This document shows, piece after piece, positions 1-5,077 of a stretch of 7,649 nt of DNA (positions within the stretch are counted from its first letter, which is position 1; the number at the start of each line of letters is the position of its first letter). The DNA comes from Bacillota bacterium (lineage in GTDB: Bacteria; Bacillota; Clostridia; Lachnospirales; Lachnospiraceae): assembly GCA_023428885.1 (NCBI GenBank), contig JAEYWQ010000072.1:1-7649 (forward strand). The letters run 5' to 3'. The position numbers were made by a program, and so were the translations under genes. The notes beneath the pieces are model-generated. The model saw nothing but the letters and a program-made list of their open reading frames with translations. It was not told the DNA's origin and made no database searches.

Positions 1-523
1 CGCTACTTATCAATCGAATTACCAGAAAATTATTTGTAATATTAGCTATCAACTTTCTGTAGAAATCCATAATCTGATCATCGTCATATTCAGCAAATAG
101 CATTAATTCCTCAATTATATTTTGAAAAAATGAGCATTCAAAGACATTTCCGGTCCCATTTAATTTATGAAACCTTTCCATTACGATTTTACTAAAATCT
201 TGAACAGTTCTACGCCCACCGTATATTTCGTTTTGCTCCATATAACTATAGAATTCATGATTATCAATATGGATTCGGGTATATGATACTATGTAATGAT
301 TACCTTCTTTTTTAGAATTTTCTCTTATATTTGCCTCTTGTTGCGGCCAATCGTTAATCACCTTATTATACTGTTCGCTTGTCATATATGAGCACCAAGC
401 AAGTTCAATAGGTGAAAAATCTCCTTCATAATAAAAAGTATACTCTGGAAGACTCTTTTGTAATTTACCTAGTAATGTACTTTTCCCACTTCCAGGAATT
501 CCTTCAACGAAAACATTAAGCAT
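1..523 (-). CDS. P-loop NTPase / kinase-like protein, cut off by the window edge
   Basis: An open frame starts at ATG 523-521 and runs without a stop for 174 codons to the window edge, so the C-terminus is missing. The start is well supported by AAGGAG at 530-535, six bases before the ATG. The protein opens with a hydrophobic strand and a textbook Walker A motif, GIPGSGKST at residues 8-16. An EGD at 33-35 falls where small kinases often carry a substrate-binding acidic residue. The rest has many aromatic residues and no motif I recognise. The fold is most like the thymidylate/deoxynucleoside kinase group of P-loop proteins, but the substrate cannot be read from the sequence. Its start lies 46 bases beyond the stop of the neighbouring kinase-like gene with no terminator between, so the two are probably co-transcribed. 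Confidence 0.85.
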   Translation of the reverse strand, partial: MLNVFVEGIPGSGKSTLLGKLQKSLPEYTFYYEGDFSPIELAWCSYMTSEQYNKVINDWPQQEANIRENSKKEGNHYIVSYTRIHIDNHEFYSYMEQNEIYGGRRTVQDFSKIVMERFHKLNGTGNVFECSFFQNIIEELMLFAEYDDDQIMDFYRKLIANITNNFLVIRLISS

Positions 524-569
524 ATAGAACTCCTTTTTTTGCATTCTTTTGATTAACTAACCTGTCCTC

Positions 570-1196
570 TTAAACCAAATTGAAGTAACTAGAAATGAGT
601 TCAATATTCTTCTCCATATCACTCTCGTTTGCTATTTCTATTACATTCAAAGCCAATTTTATAGTCTCATCTAGTACGTATTTACCAAATGCTAAATCAT
701 CATTCATATAATTTTGCAAGGCTTGATCTGGGTTTGAACATTCACTTATTCTTTCAAACAATCCTTTTCTTTTCATTTGATGATTTTTATAAAAGGTCTC
801 ATCAGCTACTAGCCAAACAGCCTGGTTAATATCGACAAGCTTTTCTTTGATAAGTCTAGGTAGTAAGTTTATCCCTTCAACTACTATCGGTTTATCATCA
901 GGTAACTGATCCAAATCTTCTAAAATCATTTCAAATTCTTCACTGAATGAAGCCGTAGTCCAATTTAAATAATTTCCTACATTCATGCTAAGAATATCAT
1001 CCCAACTAGCATTCGCTATTTTATTTAAATTTGGATGTTCCAGCTCATTCGACTTTTCAATATGTTGTCCTAAATACTCATCACAGTGATAAACTGTAAC
1101 TCCATATTTTGCAGCAAGAGCATTGGAAATCGTTGTTTTTCCCGCACAAGTTGAACCCCCAAGCCAATAGATTAGTGGTTTATTTTTTAAATTCAA
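570..1196 (-). CDS. P-loop kinase-like protein (AAA/zeta-like small ATPase)
   Basis: This 208-residue protein starts at TTG (1196-1194), supported by AGGAGGGG at 1201-1208 four bases upstream. Walker A is GGSTCAGKTT at residues 13-22. An HCDEYL segment at 37-42 places Asp39 where small-molecule kinases keep a catalytic or substrate-binding acid. IVVEG at 104-108 resembles a Walker B strand, and the basic stretch KRKGLFER at 142-149 could be the lid. This layout fits the broad group of single-domain kinases that includes zeta toxin, chloramphenicol phosphotransferase and gluconate/shikimate-type kinases. The phosphate acceptor is unknown. There is no antitoxin-like partner gene, which argues against a zeta-type toxin. 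A strong promoter (1383-1410) and a ~180-nt structured leader precede it, and a second P-loop gene follows 46 bases downstream. Confidence 0.88.
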   Translation of the reverse strand: MNLKNKPLIYWLGGSTCAGKTTISNALAAKYGVTVYHCDEYLGQHIEKSNELEHPNLNKIANASWDDILSMNVGNYLNWTTASFSEEFEMILEDLDQLPDDKPIVVEGINLLPRLIKEKLVDINQAVWLVADETFYKNHQMKRKGLFERISECSNPDQALQNYMNDDLAFGKYVLDETIKLALNVIEIANESDMEKNIELISSYFNLV

Positions 1197-1221
1197 ATTT
1201 CCCCTCCTGAAAATATTCTTT

Positions 1222-1306
1222 TACCTGCACTTTTCGTGAAAATATACAAATCGCTAACCTTTGGTTTTGACAAAGATTAGCGACAAACCACAGCATTTAG
1301 CAGGTA
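1222..1306 (-). promoter_or_regulatory. Structured 5' leader element of the P-loop kinase operon
   Basis: Within the long leader, a 7-bp outer helix (TACCTGC at 1222-1228 with GCAGGTA at 1300-1306) encloses a 13-bp hairpin (1251-1263 with 1271-1283, 7-nt loop). The one mismatch in the DNA arms becomes a G-U pair only in minus-strand RNA, which fits transcription toward the kinase genes. A small CAC-GAAAA-GTG hairpin sits inside the outer helix, giving a possible three-way junction about 13 bases from the Shine-Dalgarno. No U-run follows the main hairpin, so it is not a classic terminator. It could be a cis-acting RNA, or a remnant of a small inverted-repeat element. I cannot match it to a known riboswitch class. 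Confidence 0.45.
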
Positions 1307-1382
1307 TACTGCCCACATCGTTATCATGATATCCCACAAATTGATGCTATTTCTTTATTTTTATTAAACTTAGTTTGTTAAT

Positions 1383-1410
1383 ATTATACATCAAAAGAAA
1401 TAAATATCAA
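1383..1410 (-). promoter_or_regulatory. Sigma-A type promoter for the P-loop kinase operon
   Basis: On the minus strand, TTGATA (1405-1410; five of six consensus bases) is followed after 16 bases by a perfect TATAAT (1383-1388). The predicted transcription start near 1375 gives a leader of about 180 nt before the TTG start at 1196. It lies beyond the terminator of the sugar-kinase gene, so the kinase pair looks like an independent unit. The gene-free stretch 1197-1536 is accounted for by this promoter, the structured leader and that terminator. Confidence 0.7.
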
Positions 1411-1484
1411 ATTAAATTCCCATATTTTGTTTGTTTATTTGTTTTCAATGTATACTTTCTACACTTTCACAATTGCTATAAGAG

Positions 1485-1532
1485 CAAAAAACCCTTTCAT
1501 TAGACAATTATTTATTGTCCAACAAAAGGGGT
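1485..1532 (-). terminator. Rho-independent terminator of the PfkB kinase gene
   Basis: Just after the stop codon, the minus strand forms a long stem: ACCC(C)TTTTGTTGGACAAT (1514-1532 region) pairs with ATTGTCTAATGAAAGGGT (1491-1508 region) around a short A/T loop, with minor mismatches. It is followed directly by a run of six T. Stem, position and T-tract together make this the clearest terminator in the window. Confidence 0.85.
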
Positions 1533-1536
1533 ATCA

Positions 1537-2490
1537 TTAAAATCTTATCTCTGTCCAATCCAAATTTTTAATATAAGTTTGTACCATATCATGATTCATT
1601 TTAGGGTGTATGGTTTCTACATGGGATATCGTAATAACAGACATAGCAATCGCGTACTTTAACGTATCCACAATACTTAGACCATTCATATAGCCATAAC
1701 TTAAGCCTGCAACACAAGAATCCCCTGCACCTGTTACATTAACTACTGGCACTTGATTTGCTTTAATTATTCCTTCTGCCTGGCCATTATTATAGTAGAT
1801 TCCCTCTTCATCTAAGCTGATAAATACATCTTTAACACCATAATCCAATAAGCATTTTCCTGCTTTTCTTATGTCTTCTATGTTATCTATTTTAAATCCG
1901 CATAGGACTTCTGCTTCATGACGGTTTGGTTTAATCATATAGAAGTATTTGATTAAATGCGTTATCTTCTGAACTCTAGCACTTGATACCGGATCTAGGA
2001 TAAATTTAGTCGTTCCTTGATACTTAGTTAAAATATATTCCATGATTCTAGGGTTGTCAGCTCCTAAAACCATATATTCAGAATTATGAATGATATCTTC
2101 CTTAGAATCAACAAATTCTTCTGATATTTGATCCGTTAAACTCATATCAACAATGGCTGATTCCATTTCTCCCTGCTCATTCATAATCGCCATATAGGTT
2201 GGTGTTGACTCTCCACAAACCACAAGGGAATCCTTCATGTCAATTCCTAGTGATTCTGCATGTTGTAAGATTGATCTTCCTTTTTCATCATCTCCAACAA
2301 CGGATATAAATTTTAGATTCATCCCAACTCTTGCCATATTCTCTGCAATATTTCTGCAGACACCACCGTAGGATACTCTAACCTTTCCTGGATTTGAATC
2401 CCGACCTTTGTAGTTATTATTTGCAAATCCAAAGATATCATAGATTGATACACCAAAAACGAGTATATATGGTTTCTTTTCATTCATCAT
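1537..2490 (-). CDS. psuK: PfkB-family carbohydrate kinase, probable pseudouridine kinase
   Basis: The 317-residue protein has the ribokinase/PfkB architecture. The N-terminal signature GGVCRNIAENMARVG (42-56) binds sugar. DPVS (166-169) and KPNRHEAEVL (187-196) form the core, and NVTGAGDS (251-258) carries the anion hole and catalytic base Asp257. SNPGK (32-36), GGV-RNIA, ESTPTY (94-99) and the overall length match E. coli PsuK (YeiC) as I remember it. PsuK phosphorylates pseudouridine to pseudouridine 5'-phosphate, which the glycosidase PsuG then splits. Residue 227 is Asp in SLDEEG, where many relatives have Gly. No psuG or transporter gene is adjacent, so the substrate is by family resemblance only. 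The start is a double ATG (2490-2485) with AGGAG at 2503-2507, a slightly long 12 bases away. A strong terminator closes this single-gene unit. Confidence 0.85.
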   Translation of the reverse strand: MMNEKKPYILVFGVSIYDIFGFANNNYKGRDSNPGKVRVSYGGVCRNIAENMARVGMNLKFISVVGDDEKGRSILQHAESLGIDMKDSLVVCGESTPTYMAIMNEQGEMESAIVDMSLTDQISEEFVDSKEDIIHNSEYMVLGADNPRIMEYILTKYQGTTKFILDPVSSARVQKITHLIKYFYMIKPNRHEAEVLCGFKIDNIEDIRKAGKCLLDYGVKDVFISLDEEGIYYNNGQAEGIIKANQVPVVNVTGAGDSCVAGLSYGYMNGLSIVDTLKYAIAMSVITISHVETIHPKMNHDMVQTYIKNLDWTEIRF

Positions 2491-2545
2491 GACTTTCTAG
2501 CTCTCCTAGTTCTTCTCATATGTCTTATTCACAGTCCCCAAAATT

Positions 2546-2589
2546 ATTATACAAGTTATAACTATATCTTATTTTATTAACAAATACAA
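2546..2589 (-). promoter_or_regulatory. Weak promoter candidate for the PfkB kinase gene
   Basis: A perfect TATAAT (2546-2551, minus) would give a leader of about 50 nt, but no good -35 box lies 16-18 bases upstream. An alternative pairs TATAGT (2561-2566) with TTGTAT (2584-2589) at a 17-base spacing; its -35 matches only three consensus bases. In such AT-rich DNA either could be chance, but the gene needs a promoter here because terminator-like hairpins lie upstream. Confidence 0.35.
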
Positions 2590-2612
2590 TACATATAATC
2601 ATGTAAATCTTT

Positions 2613-2646
2613 AACTGTTTTAGTAACTCACAGTTATTTAATAACT
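2613..2646. repeat. Inverted repeats upstream of the PfkB kinase (operator-like)
   Basis: AACTGT (2613-2618) faces ACAGTT (2630-2635). The second arm runs into AGTTATTTAATAACT (2632-2646), a 7+1+7 near-perfect palindrome. The cluster sits about 60-100 bases upstream of the candidate -10 box, so it could be a regulator site. AT-rich palindromes arise easily by chance. Confidence 0.25.
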
Positions 2647-2701
2647 AACTACATTAGCGATCTGTGTTTACTTGTCCTTAATATTGATTAGTTAAGTGTG
2701 T

Positions 2702-2744
2702 CCAAAAACAAAAAGACCTTCCTTGTAAGCTAAAACAACGGCCT
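2702..2744 (-). terminator. Second, imperfect terminator-like hairpin after the acetyltransferase operon
   Basis: On the minus strand AGGCC (2740-2744) pairs with GGTCT (2714-2718), and an inner TTGT/ACAA pair (2735-2738 with 2723-2726) extends the stem across small internal loops. A T-rich tail (TTTTTGTTTTT) follows. The stem is weak, but the tail is the better of the two hairpins here, so it may back up the upstream hairpin. Confidence 0.45.
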
Positions 2745-2753
2745 CACCCTCCA

Positions 2754-2792
2754 AATAAAGAACAGGAAAGCTTAACTTTACTAGCTTTCCTG
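2754..2792 (-). terminator. Probable terminator of the membrane protein/methyltransferase/GNAT operon
   Basis: A perfect 10-bp inverted repeat (CAGGAAAGCT at 2763-2772 with AGCTTTCCTG at 2783-2792) has a 10-nt loop and lies about 90 bases beyond the acetyltransferase stop. On the minus strand the stem is followed by TTCTTTATTT, a moderate U-rich tail. On the plus strand no U-tract follows, so it acts, if at all, on minus-strand transcripts. Confidence 0.6.
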
Positions 2793-2834
2793 CCATTTAG
2801 AATCATCCATTCTTTACATACTTAATTGAGTACT

Positions 2835-2862
2835 CATCTGACTCTTTTTACACATCTGACTC
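2835..2862. repeat. Tandem 10-bp direct repeat after the acetyltransferase gene
   Basis: CATCTGACTC occurs at 2835-2844 and again at 2853-2862, with an 18-bp period, just outside the acetyltransferase stop codon. It looks like a small local duplication. No function is evident. Confidence 0.4.
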
Positions 2863-2879
2863 GTCTTACATATTCTTGA

Positions 2880-3722
2880 TTAAATATTGAACCAATAGAC
2901 TATATTTTCATTTATTTTTTCAAATCCTAATTTTTTAGCCATGTTATATGAATTTTGGTTTGATTCAACACAATCCCATTGTGGAATAAACTCATTCTTC
3001 AAGCAATCATTTATGAACTCTATCGCCATAGCATAAGCCAATCCCTTTCTTCTATGCATTTCCTCTGTTTCAATATCTATAGCTATCACATGATTAAAAC
3101 TTGCAGTTCCAACCATTACAGCAACGATTCTATTATCGAAAATAACACAATAAGCAACACTTTTATCCGAAAATTCTTCAAACGAGTTCCAAGATTCCAA
3201 CAAGCGAACTTTTAAGAAATCCACATTTTCAAATTTGTCTTCTGTTAACATATTCCAGAATATATCATCTACTTTTCTTAATTCATATTCACTGGGAATA
3301 CTCAAACTATTTTTAGCTACTTCATACACTCTGAACGAGAATTCTTTTTCTGTTTGGATTGATTTATCTTGAAAGATTTCTAAGATATTTTTATCTAGGT
3401 TTTCACTTTCAATAGAAAACTCAAAACATTCATATCCACTTTTCTTTAAATGATGAAATAACTCATTTTCTAGATAATCTTTTAGATTTATAAAGTCTTC
3501 ATTCCTTTCATATGTTCCAAGAAATGCGAAACTTCCTACTGCATAGGATTCAGCGATTGCTATTCTTGGTTTTTCAATATTGTCAACCCATAATTTACCT
3601 TTGCATTCCCGGGTTACAATACCAGAAAAGCTTGGAGATTTTTCATTTACGACATTAGTTACATCTTTTATCCTATATCTTTGTCTATTTGTATCATCTG
3701 TAAAACCCCCATTTTCATTCAC
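2880..3722 (-). CDS. GNAT-family N-acetyltransferase
   Basis: The 280-residue protein has a C-terminal GNAT fold. Motif A appears as IDIETEEMHRRKGLAYAMA (215-233), where HRRKGLA is the acetyl-CoA pyrophosphate loop (R/Q-x-x-G-x-G/A). NQNSYNMAKKLGFEKI (255-270) is motif B with the usual Asn and the LGF ending. The N-terminal half, with KLWVDNIEKPRIAI (43-56), resembles the GNAT_acetyltr_2 type (PF12746), whose substrates are mostly unknown. The start is GTG (3722-3720) without a clear Shine-Dalgarno. It lies 13 bases after the methyltransferase stop, so translational coupling is likely. There is no other in-frame start nearby, and an in-frame TGA precedes the GTG by nine codons. It is the last gene of a three-gene operon. 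The acceptor is not predictable; a drug, a metabolite or a protein N-terminus are all possible. Confidence 0.85.
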   Translation of the reverse strand: MNENGGFTDDTNRQRYRIKDVTNVVNEKSPSFSGIVTRECKGKLWVDNIEKPRIAIAESYAVGSFAFLGTYERNEDFINLKDYLENELFHHLKKSGYECFEFSIESENLDKNILEIFQDKSIQTEKEFSFRVYEVAKNSLSIPSEYELRKVDDIFWNMLTEDKFENVDFLKVRLLESWNSFEEFSDKSVAYCVIFDNRIVAVMVGTASFNHVIAIDIETEEMHRRKGLAYAMAIEFINDCLKNEFIPQWDCVESNQNSYNMAKKLGFEKINENIVYWFNI

Positions 3723-3735
3723 ATTTATCTGCCAA

Positions 3736-4437
3736 TCACTTTTTACATCTCAAGAAATATTGAATCATAGCTACGGTATCGATGTTCACGGTTTTATCTA
3801 CTTCAAAATAATTCTCTACTAAAACATTAAACTCTTGTGGTGTCATATCAAATTTATTAGGGCAGCCTCTATGTTCCTCTATTAAACTCATAATTCTGCG
3901 CATTGGATTTTCAATGTTAGGTATATCAAGGACGAATCTTCCATCGTGTTTCATGATTCGGTGAACTTCCGTGAGAGCTTTTTCTACATAATTTCTATCA
4001 AAATATTCAAGCACTCCTATACTTGCACCTATATCAAAACTGTTATCATCAAAAGGCGTTTCGTGAATACCACCACAAAATAATGAGCCAATTGCCAAGT
4101 TCTTTTTTGTAGCAAATTCTTTGAGAAGCTTTATTGTTTCGCTACTTATATCAACCCCATAATATGTAGATGGCCATTTATCATACCCTCGAAACATAAG
4201 GTTCAGACAACACCCAAGGTCAACATATTTCATATTCACGCTAGGAGATAAGAAGTCTCTTACTTCTTTACTTCCGCTCTCCGAATCTAATCCTCCTGTT
4301 GTAGCCTTTAGATACAATGGATAGTCTTTGTCATTTGTGATGCACTCAGGATGTTTTGAATATATACCATTTCTACCTAATTCAATACATCTATCGTAAG
4401 CCTTTGCAACTAATTCCAGTTGTTTTTCCATTGACAT
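3736..4437 (-). CDS. Class I SAM-dependent methyltransferase
   Basis: The 233-residue protein shows the Rossmann-type methyltransferase order. Motif I is YVDLGCCLNL (71-80), motif II is YYGVDIS (92-98) with Asp96 placed to bind the SAM ribose, and PFDDNSFDIGASIGVLEY (128-145) covers motifs III-IV. RIMKHDGRFVLDIPN (160-174) follows as in the Methyltransf_11 group. Motif I is unusual: the glycine-rich GxGxG-type loop is replaced by GCCLNL. The strand context is intact, so SAM binding is still plausible. An N-terminal helical extension (1-60) probably shapes the substrate pocket. The start at ATG 4437 has GGAGGGAG (4444-4451) six bases away. A membrane protein gene lies 61 bases upstream and a GNAT gene 13 bases downstream. 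The substrate is unknown. Confidence 0.87.
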   Translation of the reverse strand: MSMEKQLELVAKAYDRCIELGRNGIYSKHPECITNDKDYPLYLKATTGGLDSESGSKEVRDFLSPSVNMKYVDLGCCLNLMFRGYDKWPSTYYGVDISSETIKLLKEFATKKNLAIGSLFCGGIHETPFDDNSFDIGASIGVLEYFDRNYVEKALTEVHRIMKHDGRFVLDIPNIENPMRRIMSLIEEHRGCPNKFDMTPQEFNVLVENYFEVDKTVNIDTVAMIQYFLRCKK

Positions 4438-4498
4438 TTGTAACTCCCTCCATTAATTTAAATATACTCAGCCTTATTTAATTATCATAGCTTGGTTT

Positions 4499-4804
4499 TT
4501 ACTTTGCATATATTGAATTGTTATATATATAAGCATTCATAATAATCCATAAAATACCGAATGAGATATAAATAAATCTATGTTTTCTAATGGTTCTTGA
4601 TATTATAATTAGTAATATAATATCAAGTAAAGCAGCAAATATCCAGAATATAACTTTCACATCATTGGCATTTGGAGACGGAAAACACCCACAGCCAAAG
4701 GCGTTACTTAAAAATGTAAAAATGAAAGTGCAATAAAATATGTATACTACAGGCATTAATAGAAACGGAGATATTTTAGTAAAAGTGCTAGTTTCATTCT
4801 TCAT
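4499..4804 (-). CDS. Small three-helix membrane protein with a GCGC motif
   Basis: This 101-residue protein has three hydrophobic stretches that look like membrane helices, at about 12-33, 49-69 and 76-96. The loop between the first two contains GCGCFPSPNAND (37-48), a Cys-rich turn that could bind metal, be lipid-modified or form a disulfide. The basic SRTIRKHR (69-76) lies between helices 2 and 3 and predicts, by the positive-inside rule, a cytoplasmic loop there. That puts the Cys loop outside. The start at ATG 4804 has GGAGGGG (4807-4813) just upstream. It is the first gene of the operon, 61 bases before the methyltransferase, with no terminator between. I recognise no named family. Confidence 0.8.
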   Translation of the reverse strand: MKNETSTFTKISPFLLMPVVYIFYCTFIFTFLSNAFGCGCFPSPNANDVKVIFWIFAALLDIILLIIISRTIRKHRFIYISFGILWIIMNAYIYNNSIYAK

Positions 4805-4866
4805 AACCCCTCCAATATTAACTCTCCAGTTCGCTGAAATCGTACTACAAACAATACTCTTAATTT

Positions 4867-4895
4867 ATTCTATCACACATAAATTTCTTCGTCTA
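4867..4895 (-). promoter_or_regulatory. Promoter of the membrane protein/methyltransferase/GNAT operon
   Basis: On the minus strand TAGACG (4890-4895; four of six consensus) is followed after 17 bases by TAGAAT (4867-4872; five of six), with an extended TGA just before the -10 box. The predicted start near 4860 gives a leader of about 55 nt before the first gene. It lies just beyond the perfect hairpin that ends the preceding unit. Confidence 0.55.
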
Positions 4896-4939
4896 CATCA
4901 TAACCCATAAAATGGATACCTTGCACACTTCCAATCGTA

Positions 4940-4986
4940 GAAAGAGATTGGGAAGTCCTATAAAATAAGACTTCCCAATCTCTTTC
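4940..4986 (-). terminator. Perfect 18-bp hairpin ending the metallopeptidase unit
   Basis: GAAAGAGATTGGGAAGTC (4940-4957) and its exact reverse complement (4969-4986) flank an 11-nt loop. Neither strand has a true U-run after the stem; the minus strand has only CTCTTTC inside the 3' arm. Its position after the HAD remnant and before the next promoter makes a transcription stop or RNA-stabilising hairpin the most likely role. A small mobile or repetitive element is the alternative. Confidence 0.6.
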
Positions 4987-5006
4987 ATTAAGTATGGAAC
5001 GGTATT

Positions 5007-5057
5007 TCAATTAATTCTTTGAAATAATGTTCCATCCAAATCAAAAATTATTTGCAT
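5007..5057 (-). pseudogene. 5' stump of a HAD-superfamily hydrolase gene
   Basis: ATG 5057-5055, with GGAGGG at 5061-5066, opens a frame reading MQIIFDLDGTLFQRIN and then TGA (5009-5007). FDLDGTLF is the diagnostic HAD motif I (DxDGT, with the nucleophilic and acid/base aspartates at residues 6 and 8), placed at the extreme N-terminus as in real HAD phosphatases. Everything after it is missing, since a full protein needs roughly 200 residues. The strong ribosome site and its position 20 bases after the upstream stop show this was once the next gene of that operon. An internal deletion that left the 5' end and the distal hairpin explains the structure. The 16-residue peptide cannot be an active enzyme. 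Confidence 0.8.
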
Positions 5058-5077
5058 ATTCCCTCCAAAAAAGTAAT

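Larger units (their letters stand above)
2692..2796 (-). other. Possible 34-codon small ORF overlapping the hairpins
   Basis: ATG 2796-2794 opens a frame of 34 codons ending at TAA 2694-2692. The peptide begins MAGKLVKLSFPVLYLEGE and ends in GHT. It looks protein-like, and the alternation around FPVLYLEGE...EGL...FGHT faintly recalls the first strand-loop-strand of HicB-type antitoxins, but that is only an impression. No Shine-Dalgarno precedes the ATG, and an in-frame TAA lies immediately before it. The ORF overlaps two terminator-like hairpins, so it may be chance or a leftover gene fragment. Confidence 0.2.

Noticed and set aside
570..1196. Zeta-type toxin of a toxin-antitoxin pair
   Set aside because: It has a P-loop kinase fold, but there is no adjacent small antitoxin gene; the neighbour is another kinase-like protein.
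1276..2660. ATTAGCGA present at 1276-1283 and 2653-2660 as a possible shared cassette-end or attC-like repeat
   Set aside because: It is only eight bases long and not at equivalent gene boundaries, so chance is enough. No repeated attC-like ends recur between genes.
2979..3215. Plus-strand open frame of 78 codons
   Set aside because: It lies wholly opposite the acetyltransferase gene, has no ribosome site, and its product is low-complexity; it is a shadow frame.
3580..3822. Plus-strand open frame of 80 codons
   Set aside because: It is opposite the acetyltransferase start and the methyltransferase end, with no recognisable motif; it is a shadow frame.
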